The translations under genes and the position numbers were made by a program. This document shows, one piece after another, positions 24,823 to 37,900 of a stretch of 64,000 nt of DNA. The DNA comes from Tachypleus tridentatus (Eukaryota; Arthropoda; Merostomata; Xiphosura; Limulidae), in assembly GCF_004210375.1 (NCBI RefSeq), contig NC_134833.1:149722127-149786126 (forward strand). The letters run 5' to 3'. The notes under the pieces are model-generated. The model saw only the letters and a list, made by a program, of their open reading frames with translations. It did no database searches and was not told the DNA's origin. The number at the start of each line of letters is the position of its first letter. Within the stretch, counting starts at the first letter, position 1.

Positions 24823-25291
24823 CATTAGAGTTAGGGTAACGGTACAGAAACTAGTATTAGTATGGTTAACTATTTCCAGTAGTGTTAATACGACGTTTTA
24901 TGCTGGAGTTAACTTCAGCATGGCTGATTTCAAGATGCGTGTGGATGACGTCAGTAGAGCCAGTGTTGTAAACGTAAATATTGTGAATTGGTCGGTTGTT
25001 GCCAAGCCTGAAACTACAGAATGCGCGGTCTGTGCTAGGTTCACCATAGACATTGAAACCTCATTTTTAACGTCGTAAAACTCTAGAATTAATACTTGGT
25101 CACTAATGGGGGGGGGGACTATTTTATAAAATATATAAAAAATACACTCAATGAATCCTTTGTCGTAATATGTTACACTAAAACAAATTCATTGTTAATT
25201 GTACCGTAAAACATTCAACGAAATTAACAATAGCATTGCAAACTATATTCATAATACACAAAAATACTGTAAAAGTACATTATCATAAATA

Positions 25292-26575
25292 ACTACAGTG
25301 AGTGTACAGTGAAACAAACTTGTTAACTACAGTGAGTGTACAGTGAAACAAACTTGTTAACTACAGTGAGTGTACAGTGAAACAAACTTGTTAACTACAG
25401 TGAGTGTACAGTGAAACAAACTTATTAACTACAGTGAGTGTACAGTGAAACAAACTTGTTAACTACAGTAGGTGTACAGTAAAACAAACTTGTTAACTAC
25501 AGTGAGTGTACAGTGAAACAAACTTGTTAACTACAGTGAGTGTACAGTGAAAAAACTTGTTAACTACAGTGAGTGTACAGTGAAACAAACTTGTTAACTA
25601 CAGTGAGTGTACAGTGAAACAAACTTGTTAACTACAGTGAGTGTACAGTGAAACAAACTTGTTAACTACAGTGAGTGTACAGTGAAACAAACTTGTTAAC
25701 TACAGTGAGTGTACAGTGAAACAAACTTGTTAACTACAGTGAGTGTACAGTGAAACAAACTTGTTAACTACAGTGAGTGTACAGTGAAACAAACTTGTTA
25801 ACTACAGTGAGTGTACAGTGAAACAAACTTGTTAACTACAGTGAGTGTACAGTGAAACAAACTTGTTAACTACAGTGAGTGTACAGTAAAACAAACTTGT
25901 TAACTACAGTGAGTGTACAGTGAAACAAACTTGTTAACTACAGTGAGTGTACAGTGAAACAAACTTGTTAACTACAGTGAGTGTACAGTGAAACAAACTT
26001 GTTAACTACAGTAGGTGTACAGTAAAACAAACTTGTTAACTACAGTGAGTGTACAGTGAAACAAACTTGTTAACTACAGTGAGTGTACAGTGAAACAAAC
26101 TTATTAACTACAGTGAGTGTACAGTGAAACAAACTTGTTAACTACAGTGAGTGTACAGTGAAACAAACTTGTTAACTACAGTAGGTGTACAGTAAAACAA
26201 ACTTATTAACTACAGTGAGTGTACAGTGAAACAAACTTGTTAACTACAGTGAGTGTACAGTGAAACAAACTTGTTAACTACAGTAGGTGTACAGTAAAAC
26301 AAACTTGTTAACTACAGTGAGTGTACAGTGAAACAAACTTGTTAACTACAGTGAGTGTACAGTAAAACAAACTTATTAACTACAGTGAGTGCACAGTGAA
26401 ACAAACTTGTTAACTACAGTGAGTGTACAGTGAAACAAACTTGTTAACTACAGTGAGTGTACAGTGAAACAAACTTGTTAACTACAGTAGGTGTACAGTA
26501 AAACAAACTTATTAACTACAGTAAGTTTACAGTAAAACAAACTTATCAACTACAGTAAGTTTACAGTGAAATATA
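25292..26575. repeat. 34-bp minisatellite (ACTACAGTGAGTGTACAGTG type), about 38 copies
   Basis: The unit continues AAACAAACTTGTTA and is highly uniform, with subtypes CAGTAGGTGT and TTATTAACT. Its reverse complement, also with a 34-bp period, forms the array at 51990-53605 in the right arm. Each unit contains GTGAGT on the plus strand. Confidence 0.93.
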
Positions 26576-26671
26576 TTCATTATTATTATTTACAGTACTG
26601 TGTTATTTATACATCCATATAGCACAAATTCGTACATTTCAGAATATCTTTTTCTCATGTAATGTAATAAT

Positions 26672-28221
26672 AGTATTAATTATAGTTAATTAAGTATCTA
26701 GGTTACCAAGCTGTAATAGATTCTTCTGTAAATAGTATTAATTATAGTTAATTAAGTATCTAGGTTACCAAGCTGTAATAGATTCTTCTGTAAATAGTAT
26801 TAATTATAGTTAATTAAGTATCTAGGTTACCAAGCTGTAATAGATTCTTCTGTAAATAGTATTAATTATAGTTAATTAAGTATCTAGGTTACCAAGCTGT
26901 AATAGTTTCTTCTGTAAATAGTATTAATTATAGTTAATTAAGTATCTAGGTTACCAAGCTGAAATAGATTCTTCTGTAAATAGAATTAATTATAGTTAAT
27001 TAAGTATCTAGGTTATCAAGCTGTAATAGATTATTCTGTAAATAGAATTAATTATAGTTAATTAAGTATCTAGGTTATCAAGCTGTAATAGATTCTTCTG
27101 TAAATAGTATTAATTATAGTTAATTAAGTATCTAGGTTACCAAGCTGAAATAGATTCTTCTGTAAATAGTATTAATTATAGTTAATTAAGTATCTAGGTT
27201 ACCAAGCTGTAATAGATTTTTCTGTAAATAGTATTAATTATAGTTAATTAAGTATCTGGGTTACCAAACTGTAATAGATTCTTCTGTAAATAGTATTAAT
27301 TATAGTTAATTAAGTATCTAGGTTACCAAGCTGAAATAGATTCTTCTGTAAATAGTATTAATTATAGTTAATTAAGTATCTAGGTTACCAAGCTGTAATA
27401 GATTCTTCAGTAAATAGTATTAATTATAGTTAATTAAGTATCTAGGTTACCAAGCTGTAATAGATTTTTCTGTAAATAGTATTAATTATAGTTAATTAAG
27501 TATCTAGGTTACCAAGCTGTAATAGATTCTTCAGTAAATAGTATTAATTATAGTTAATTAAGTATCTAGGTTACCAAGCTGTAATAGATTCTTCTGTAAA
27601 TAGTATTAATTATAGTTAATTAAGTATCTAGGTTATCAAGCTGTAATAGATTCTTCTGTAAATAGTATTAATTATAGTTAATTAAGTATCTAGGTTACCA
27701 AGCTGTAATAGATTTTTCTGTAAATAGTATTAATTATAGTTAATTAAGTATCTAGGTTATCAAGCTGTAATAGATTCTTCTGTAAATAGTATTAATTATA
27801 GTTAATTAAGTATCTAGGTTACCAAGCTGTAATAGATTTTTCTGTAAATAGTATTAATTATAGTTAATTAAGTATCTAGGTTACCAAGCTGTAATAGATT
27901 CTTCAGTAAATAGTATTAATTATAGTTAATTAAGTATCTAGGTTACCAAGCTGTAATAGATTTTTCTGTAAATAGTATTAATTATAGTTAATTAAGTATC
28001 TAGGTTACCAAGCTGTAATAGATTCTTCAGTAAATAGTATTAATTATAGTTAATTAAGTATCTAGGTTACCAAGCTGTAATAGATTCTTCTATAAATAGT
28101 ATTAATTATAGTTAATTAAGTATCTAGGTTACCAAGCTGAAATAGATTCTTCTGTAAATAGTATTAATTATAGTTAATTAAGTATCTAGGTTACCAAGCT
28201 GTAATAGATTCTTCTGTAAAT
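26672..28221. repeat. 62-bp minisatellite, 25 copies
   Basis: Exactly 25 units with no length variation. The unit begins AGTATTAATTATAGTTAATT and ends AGATTCTTCTGTAAAT. Substitution variants (TTCAG, TTTTTCTG, GGTTATC) are partly arranged as alternating pairs. It ends about 490 bp before transporter exon 1 and is absent from the right arm. Confidence 0.94.
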
Positions 28222-28690
28222 CGCTGAACAATACCATGAACATTTTATTTCAACAAGTAATATTACAAGTACTACACCAACTAACTCTACTGATCATATT
28301 GTTTTTAACATGCACGTGAAACCTTTGTTCGTAGGTTGTCCAATGCTGTTTGAAAGTGCCCTTCTGAATGCTGTTTGATAACATAGAAAAATAATTCACT
28401 GAAACGTTTTAATGACTGTTAGAATATGTTGTTCAGTAGATGAAGACGTCATGGTTTTGTCAAATATATATTTCGTCTCTGTGCGATGTTCTAAAATTAC
28501 ATAACTTGAATGGTTGTACACTGACATTACGTTTCAAGGGCACATCACCTCAATTTAATCACGTGTTTATCCCGTTCAACTATAATCAAATCAGTTTTAA
28601 TTTCATATGCAAGTTTAGTCTTTGATTGGTCGTGATTGAATATGACGTCGTGCTATCAAAGTTACAAAACCACCTATCCTGTCTTTGTAG
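28222..28690. other. Upstream flank of transporter exon 1
   Basis: The presumed 5' region or upstream intron of the transporter. A CCTATCCTGTCTTTGTAG acceptor-like sequence ends at 28690. No TATA box or initiator stands out. A 61-codon frame at 28440 has no support. Confidence 0.4.
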
Positions 28691-28708
28691 ATTAGAATAA
28701 TCTGTAAA

Positions 28709-28910
28709 ATGCTGGGTAAACCACTTCTACACGGTCCAATCAGGTGGGAATGGATCGTTGCGATCTCCTGCTTCTGGATTAATATGTGTCTTTTTGGCGC
28801 GTTCCGTTCTTCTGGACTATTGTATGTTGCTCTGGTGGACACCTATCATTGTACCCACGCCTACGCTGCATGGTCCACTGCACTATCTTCTGCCATAATG
28901 AATTTATCTG
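28709..28910 (+). CDS. Transporter coding exon 1 (start codon, TM1 and start of TM2)
   Basis: This exon encodes residues 1-67 and the first base of Gly68. ATG has A at -3, and an in-frame TAG ends at 28690, so this is the first usable Met. The sequence CCTATCCTGTCTTTGTAG ending at 28690 looks like a 3' splice site, so the exon may start at 28691 and an upstream non-coding exon may exist. The donor is TCTG|GTGAGTGA at 28911. TM1 is about residues 15-32 and is followed by R33, and A53-S67 begins TM2. The usual family entry motif [DE]G[GS][WF][GA]W is replaced by GPIRWEW (residues 9-15). Confidence 0.88.
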
Positions 28911-31900
28911 GTGAGTGATGATAAAAGAAATTATAACTGTTCTATCTTTCTTACCTCACCTTCTCTCGGCTCACTCAACCAAACTCGTAAAATTATTAAC
29001 TTATTTAGTAAATTCCAACTAACGTCTGACTACCATTCTCATAAACTTACATACTGGAAGAAGTCTTCAAATATATAACTTTAGAAAATGAGTTTCGAGA
29101 TCTGTGGTGCATATTTTGTAGTTTTGAGCGTTACTAATAACAAAGAAATAAATTTCTTACATAAACGTTTGAGTTCAATTTAACTTACGCCACGCGCTGT
29201 GCTTCTCTCATCGGAGAGATGATTGTCCAACTTGCATGTTGAGTACCTTAACGGAAAAATCACATTTGGTTGGTCGTCAGTTCGATTACTCCCCATTTTA
29301 GAAAGTCATCTCACATGAGATAAGCACTCATTTTGATTGTTCTATATTTCAAAAGGTCTTATCCAATAAGATAAGTGCTATCTTCTCTTAGTTCTGGTAT
29401 TGTGCGATAGGCTTCGTCGGCACTAAATATAGCAGATATAGTAAGAATGACGAACTGTTCTTATTTACTTTTAGTCGTAAGTTTCTAGACTTGTAAGATA
29501 TAACCCGTATTCAATACACGTACTACCACTTGATACGAGCAGTTATCTACAATCACACGTACACGAAGTAAAGCCGAATTAACTTTCTGTCCAAATGTGT
29601 TTCATCACAACTCATGACGTGCAAGCAGAACATCCTGTGTCTCATTTGTCGACAGAATAAACGTTCTACTTCCTCATCTATTTTACAACCTTTGTAACGT
29701 GATTTCCCGCCAAAGTTAAGTAACTGAATATATTACAGTATTTTGTATCATTCAATAATAAATAATAGTCAGTAAACATCAATCAGAAAGTTAGGCGAGT
29801 TTTTAAAATAACTAACATCGTTAGCTTTTTCAGAAACACAGTTTATGTTCTTAGCAACATATGCCTTCAAGGTGCTTTATCTTAAAGTAAGTTATCTGAT
29901 TTATTTTAAGACAGTAATGGTGTATTTTGTTTTCACCAATATCCATCTACCCAGAGATCATAACTGTGTATCATAAACTGTGTCCCTTCGTCAAGTGCGC
30001 TAAAAAGGATTAAATAAAGAAAGCTAAAATAATTAAGCAGAAAGCCAGCGCAGCTTAGTGTTTAGCTTACTCAAACTGTAAGTCCGAGAGTTCATGGTTC
30101 GCGACCCGCTTCCATAAAATTGCGATTAGCACTTTGAGACTATGGCTGAGCTGTAAGAATAGCTGTCAAATCCGACTATTCAGTCAAGCATGGAAAAGTC
30201 AACAGTTAGCTGTGACTGTTGTTGACTAGTTGTCTTCCATTTTGTTTATTAGCTCAAGTTTAAGAGTGGCTACACGTTTAAAGACCCAGGTGTGACTTGG
30301 AACAAAACTTGTAAAACAAATACATAGGTTACAGGAGCTTAGCAATCTAAATTTTAACAAAAGAAGGAAGAAAACAGAGCAATATTATGAATTATAACTT
30401 GAGATATATAATGAATATTTTGAACGTTAAATCAAATCTTCCTTTGATTAACACTTTCTGTTACAATGTTCAATATTTCTAGTTTTCTTCAAGGTTAATT
30501 CTTTTATCATTATACTTACATTATAGATATTGTTTTACATTGATAAGTTAATACATGAATTTAGAACTAATATAGGCCTTCTAGACTCGCAGAACCACAC
30601 GAGATATTTTTGGGATTGTGGTCGAAACTATCGTTAGTAGCGAGGGTAACCAACTGATGAAGCAATGTATTATAATATTTATAAAAAAAAAACATCAAAG
30701 CATATTGTTAGCTCTGTTACTGGATTGATATTTAGTCTTAGTATATATAGATAGGTTTCTTTGTTCGAAATTTAATACATGTTTCTATGAAATTTGTTCA
30801 ATTTTCTTAGAATTAAATTACAGCAGATAAATTATTCTAGGTCATATGACCTGCACTGGTTTAAAATTTTTCCATGGACTTTTTCTTAGAAAATCACATC
30901 GCATGTTTGCACAGATATTTGCTGGACCTTTATTTAATAATATATTTTTTAGTGTTTAATTATATTCAAGAATTCTGGAATATTATTAGTTATAATATAT
31001 TTTGGTTCAGCTAATATTACAGTTCTCTTCCCAAAATCTCCAATACCGTATGTTGAGTTTCATTTGTATGTTCCACCACGGTTCAACTTTCAGTTTTTTT
31101 ATTTCTTACAGTTCCTTTATGTTCCATTAAACGATATTGTAAACTACGTTCAGTTTATCCAATATTAATCTCTCCACAGTCACATTCAACTGTATAGAGT
31201 CCTGTTTACCTGAATTAACTCTGTATTATCTTTTGTAATACCTAAAATTTCTTTTATGTTAGTAATCGTTTTAAACATAGATTAAAATATTTATTGTTTA
31301 GAAACTTTAAATAAATAATTAATAAAACCTGAGATATGGGGCAAAATTAAATCTTTCTTTAAATTTTTCATATCTTGGTTTAATACAAAACTTTAAACTA
31401 TTTAATTAAAGAAAAATATAAATATGTTTGTTTCTGAATTTTGAGTCGTCCCTAATTTAGTAGTGTAAGAGTGGAGGGAAGACAGCTAGTCATCACCACC
31501 CACCGCCAGTTGAACCAGTTTAACATTTGTAGCTACCTCAACAACCGATAAATCAAACCAAAACAGCCCTCCCAAAGAGACGGCCAATCAGTATCAGACA
31601 CAATGTCTATCCAAAACTGATGTGATACGTGAGAAGGAAAATAATTCTGCAATCCACAAAATATCCTCCTCAAAGAAAGCCTCTGAAATAAAGTAAAATC
31701 CAAACCATAACTGTGTGTAAAATATAAAACAAGTGTAGAAAAACACGCAGCTGAAAGTAATCAGACGTAACTAAAGATATCTCACCTGAGGATAAGGCCG
31801 TATAAAACTGACGGAAATGTTTTGTAATAAATCCTGTAGGTAGCGCTCTGTTGTTGGATGAAACCAATTCAACAGCGACCGATTCTCTGAGAAAACGAAG

Positions 31901-34900
31901 TACAACTCCATGATGTATATGTCGTAGTCGATGGTTTCCACAGCAACAAATTTATAAAATTGTTTGTTTGTTTTGAATTTCGCGCAAAGCTACACGAGGG
32001 CCATCTATCTGCGCTGACCGTCCCTAATTTAGCAGTGTAAGACTAGAGGAAAGGCAGCTAGTCATCACCACCCACCACCAACTCTTGGGCTACTCTTTTA
32101 ACAACGAATAGTGGGATTGACAGTCAAATTATAACGCCCCCACGGCTGAAAGGGGCGAGCATCTTTGGTGCGACCGGGATTTGAACCCGCGACCCTCAGA
32201 TTACGAGTCGAACGCCTTTACCCACCTGCCGGGCCATGCAATGTTTGCAGTATACTAGCACTAACATCTGTCAACAAGATGAATGGAATGGTTGTAATGA
32301 AAATCAGCGCATTATATTTCATATGGCTGCAGTATTTTTATTGAAATCTGAAGCTAAACACGTGAGTTATAGTAATACTAAAGTAATAGATAAACATTAC
32401 ATAGCAAATATGTAAAATTCATGTCCTGGTTTTTACACAAATCTTGTTATAAGAAAGAAATCAGTGAATACTTTAACTCGAAATTAAATTCTCTATGCAT
32501 GAGTGCATGTATAATGTAGACCAAATAAATTAATAGGTCTTAAAATTGCTTGAAAATTTGTCCCAACAAGTACTTGGTGACAGCGTCTGTCATGAAAGCC
32601 TATCAGTTACAGTTTAATACAACTAAGAAGAGAGGGTGCAAGATATGCTTGGGTATAAACGTGTAAGAGGTGATAGAACTACAAAATATGCTAATGTACA
32701 ATTGTGAAATATATATGTAATGAAATGTGTTTATTTATCTGAAGCACAAATCATTATAGATGCTTCTACCAAACAACCTTGAACGGAGTAGATAGTCTTT
32801 CATCTGATATAGCAGTTTAGGTAGAGGTTATGCGAGTTATGTCAGCACGAAGCATATTTTCAGTAGTTCAGTAGCGTGTAGCACAGCCTTTACTGATTAA
32901 AGTCCATGCCGATGGTTTTGTTTGTCCGTGTGTGTGTGTGACCGCCAAAACTTCAGGAGGAAAAAACCTAGAAGCCTAAAATTTTGCACATTATCTAAAT
33001 GGACCCTGAGGGTGTGCGCCTGTGTATTATTACTAACCCATATGCATCGTTTTACGAAGAGTGGAAGCGAAAAACTCATATAGAGAGGAATATGTGACTA
33101 CCATAGTTCTAGGAGCAAAGAGCCTGGTAACCTGTAATTTTGCACCCATTCTAATTGGACCCTGGGTGACCTGGGTATTATTATTTATCAACGTGAGTGA
33201 AAAACCGCATACAAAAGAAATGTGATCGCCATAGCTCAACGAGCTAAGAACCTAGAAACCTGAAGTTTTGCACTCATACTCAGATTTTCACCTAGGTATT
33301 ATTACTTATCTTATCCACGTGCGTGCGATCATGCGCTTGCCCATGTGGTGTTTATATAACACTTTCTAATATATAGAAAAAGCTGTATGTTCTGGAAGCA
33401 ATGCGTTCCAACAATGAGTTTCATATCACACTGCTTAGCAATAAAAGCATAGCCTGATATTGTTGTAGTAGGCTACGTGTTGAAAGTATAAAATGAAATA
33501 CATAAAGAATGAAATAAATATTGTTTTGTAATTTAGAGGCTCTGTTAATTAAAGAAGTTTTTTTTATTATTATTAAAGTTTAAAATTGGAAGACAAGTCA
33601 GAATGAAGAGATCGTTACAAACAGGTCACAACCAGTAAATAAACAACAAAAGTGCATATGTTACACTTTTATTTTGAAATGAGCTCAGAATACACACACA
33701 TTAATATAAATCAACCTAATAACCCAAACAAATCAGGTTACGTTTGACAGTATACAATACAATTTCGACGTGATAGAAGTCAGCACGAAGGATATATTTC
33801 GTAGTGTGTAACACATAAACTAAAATACAATATTGGCTTGGCAACTGTCGGCTCAAAACATATCTTCAGTAGTTTGTTTGTTTTGAATTTCCGCAAAGCC
33901 ACTCAAGGGCTATACGCGCTAGCTGTCCATAATTTAGCAGTGTAATGTAAGATTAGAGGGAAGGCAGCTAGTCATCACCACCCACCACCAACTCTTGGGC
34001 TACTCTTTTACCAACGAATAATGTGACTTACCGTCACATTATAACGCCCCACAGCTGAAAGGGCGAGCATGTTTAGTGCGATAGGGATTCGAACTCTTTA
34101 ACCCACTGGCCATGCAGAGTCCTCTTCAGTAGCTTGTAACACAAAGTGTACAATAGTAAGTGTTAACAGCAGAGTCCTCTTCAGTAACTTGTAACACAAA
34201 GTGTACAATAGTAAGTGTTAACAGCAGAGTCCTCTTCAGTAACTTGTCACACAAAGTGTACAATAGTAAGTGTTAACAGCAGAGTCCTCTTCAGTAGCTT
34301 GTAACACAAAGTGTACAATAGTAAGTGTTAACAGCAGAGTCCTCTTCAGTAACTTGTAACACAAAGTGTACAATAGTAAGTGTTAACAGCACAGTTCTCT
34401 TCAGTGGGTTGTAACACAAAGTGTACAATAGTAAGTGTTAACAGCAGAGTCCTCTTCAGTAGCTTGTAACACAAAGTGTACAATAGTAAGTGTTAACAGC
34501 AGAGTCCTCTTCAGTAGCTTGTAACACAAAGTGTACAATAGTAAGTGTTAACACTGAGTAATTTTAATAATCTTAGTTTTCAGTTAATGAAACACGTTAC
34601 GCTGCAATTTCCATTACACAAACTGACAAAATTGTAAGTCGTCTAAGACTCACATCAGTTACAACGTTTATGCCACAAGTTATTTTCTAGTGGTTATTTG
34701 TTTTTGAACAGTTGTAACGTTTATTACACAACTTGTACCACTTCTGAGAATGTTTGTTAGTATTCTATGTCTCGCCAGTTCTATTGTTTCAGACATCACT
34801 TATATTAACAAACAAACTATCACAGTGTCAACTAGGATATCATTTATAGTAACAAACAAACTGTTACGATGTTAACTAGGACATCATTTATAGTAACGAA

Positions 34901-37900
34901 CAAACTGTTACGATGTTAACTAGGACATCATTTATAGTAACGAACAAACTGTTACATTGTTAACTAGGACATCATTTATAGTAACGAACAAACTGTTACG
35001 ATGTTAACTAGGACATCATTTATAGTAACGAACAAACTGTTACGATGTTAACTAGGACATCATTTATAGTAACGAACAAACTGTTACGATGTTAACTAGG
35101 ACATCATTTATAGTAACGAACAAACTATTACAGTGTCAATTAAGACTTTATTTATAGTGAGAATTTGTTTGTTTGTTTGTTTTGGAATTTCGCACAAAGC
35201 TACTCGAGGGCTATCTCTGCTAGCCATCCCTAATTTAGCAGTGTAAGACTAGAGGGATGGCAGCTAGTCATCACCACCCACCGCCAACTCTTGGGCTACT
35301 CTTTTACCAACGAAAAGTGAGATTGACCGTCACATTATAACGCTCCCACGGCTGGGAGGGCGAGCATGTTTGGCGCGACTCGGGCGCGAACCCGCGACCC
35401 TCAGATTACGAAGCGCACGCCTTAACGCGCTAGGCCATGCCAGGCCCTTATAGTGAGAAACAAACTGTTACGGTGTCAGTCAGGACATTATTTATAGTAA
35501 CAAACAAACTTTTACGGCAGTTGGGACATAATTTATATTAACAAACAAATCGTTACGGTGTCAGCTGGGACAATATTTATAGTAACAAACTGTTACCGTG
35601 TCAGTCAAGACATAATTTACATTAACAAACAAATCGTTATGGTGTCACTCAGGACATTATTTATAGTAACAAACCAACTGTTACGGTGTCAACTGGAGTA
35701 ACTGGGTAATATTTAAGTTCTAACCAGTTTTCTTTATGCTGGAACACATCATAATGAGGACAAGACATTTTAACGTTACATTATTTATTAGGTTAAACCC
35801 ACATACCATTAGTTAATATTACCTCTAAGAACAGCAGGGCAAGACGCGACAAGCGAAATAAATACATGAAAGTTCGACTGTAGTTTAAACTCGACGTTTA
35901 ACATTCATACCTTTATATATCGGTTTTAAGTTGGAAAAAAAATCCACAATTTTTTATAATCTCTTCCCACCAGGGGGAGTTCAAGAAACGTAGTACATTC
36001 ATACATGTCTTGCAAGGTAAAGCTAGATTTCGTATTGTCAGCGTTAGCCAAATTTTATACAAATATTACGAATGTCAGAATAAGCGTACCTTTAAAGCTC
36101 CTATATACTTAACATTCTGACCATCTATAACCTTGAATAGCTGTTGGTGGCCTGAGAACGAGGGTATAGCTAGAACTGAGTTGACAACTGTTCAATGTTA
36201 AATTTTATGATGGTGTAAGTTACAAGAAAACACGTAGTTTGTTTTATTTTTAATTTTGCACAGAACTACACGAAGGCTGTCTGCACCAGCCGTCCCTAAT
36301 TTAGAAGCGATACACTATACAGGGAAGGGAACCTGTCTTTTTATGGTTTTTGTTTTTTTTTAATTTCGCGCAAAGCTACACGAGGGCTACCTGTATTAGC
36401 CATCCCTAATTTAGCAGTGAAAGACTAGAGGGAAGACAGCAAGCTAGTCATCACCACCCACCGCCATTTCTTGGGCTACTATTTTACCAACGAATAGTGG
36501 GATTGACCGTCACATTATAACGCCCACACGGCTGAAAGGGCAAGCATGTTTGGTGCGACGGGAGTTCAAAACCGCGACCCTCAGATTACGAGTCGAACGC
36601 CTTAACTCACCTAGCCATGCTGTGTCGGAAGGGAACCGATTGACATCAGCTACTGCCCACTCTTGAGATAATCTTTTAACAACAAATTATTGGATTGAGA
36701 ATGACGTTATAAATCCCCCTATGGGCAAAAGGGAATCGAATCCGCAACCCACTGATTGCGAGTCGAGCGTCCTAACCACTAGGTGGTGCACACGGAGAAA
36801 ACTGTTTGTTTTGTAAAACTTTTTTTTTAAATTATTATTGACTATTTATTAATACCTTTTAGGAGGTCTACGAACGTAGCCTAAGACTTTCATAGACTCT
36901 TGGAAAAGGCGTATGTTGAATCATCGAGTAGAATAAGTTAATACTTATCTGAAGTTGTTTGTCATTGTACCTCGTTATATTTACTGCTTATTGTGCATTT
37001 TACTTATTAAAGTAATACACTTGAATTGTTCAAATTAAAGCTTTATTTGTACATAATACGTTTAATTGTATTTTGTCGAAACCCAATTACATCAAATATC
37101 TTTAAAATATTTAATTATTTTTTGTTCTTCTCTATAGGAGAAGGAAATAACTAAAGTAATATTTTGGCCAAACACGTGCGATATAAATCATTTAAAATAA
37201 TGTTTTCTATCTTTCTTTTGTCTCTCATAAGTCAGTAACCCAACAGATTTGTTGTTCATTATAAGAACTCATCAATCGTGATGGACGATGAGAAATAAAA
37301 CATTCTGTAAAAACACTATTTACATGTTCAGTTTAATACTTTTAAAAAATGAAATGATATTTTGTTTGTTCTTAGGTCCACTGGTTGGTTTATTGACTCA
37401 TCTCCTCACCATTCGTGTTATCATTTTAATTGGTTCAGTGGTGTCCTCTAGTGCCGTTACTCTTTGTTATTTTGCAACTGATATTAAACACGTAATTCTT
37501 CTTCTTGGAGGTTTACAAGGTGAGACATATCTGTTGCTACAAGTTTTACTAGATGAAACACGTCTATTAGTTGAAGATTTACAAGGTGAGACATATCTGT
37601 TGCTACAAGGTTTACTAGATGAAACACATCTATTAGTTGAAGATTTACAAGGTGAGACATCTCCTGCACGGAGGTTTATAAGGTAAGATACAACTGCTAC
37701 TTGGAGGTTTACTAGATGAAACATATCTCTTTATTGAAGGTTTGCAAAGTGAGATACAACTGTTACTTGGAGATTTACAAGGTGAGACACAACTGTTACT
37801 TGGAGGTTTATAATGCGAGACATTAATTCATTAATTAATATGTTTATTAATTTTAAATGTTAGCAATTAACCCTCTCTTTGCTCTTATTTTCCACAACTC

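Noticed and set aside
24773-25078. 101-codon open frame after the 34-bp array
   Set aside because: It starts inside the minisatellite, has no splice or homology support, and its composition is unremarkable.
25292-28221. Regularly repeated units that superficially resemble a CRISPR array
   Set aside because: Units are contiguous with no unique spacers, no cas genes are present and the sequence is clearly eukaryotic; these are minisatellites.
31670-31930. Possible minus-strand exon (SSNNRALPTGFITKHFRQFY followed by CAG|GTGAGA)
   Set aside because: It lies inside transporter intron 1 with no partner exon and no recognised family; it could be part of a repeat. Not strong enough to list as a gene.
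37520-37683. The possibility that the extra donors are normal alternative splice sites of the family
   Set aside because: The insertion would fall inside TM4 of a conserved fold, so routine use is unlikely. It is reported only as a finding to test.
37288-37686. 132-codon open frame containing an 11-residue repeat
   Set aside because: It is exon 2 plus upstream intron and downstream array. The true exon is bounded by TTCTTAG and AAG|GTGAGA, which give a clean join to exons 1 and 3.
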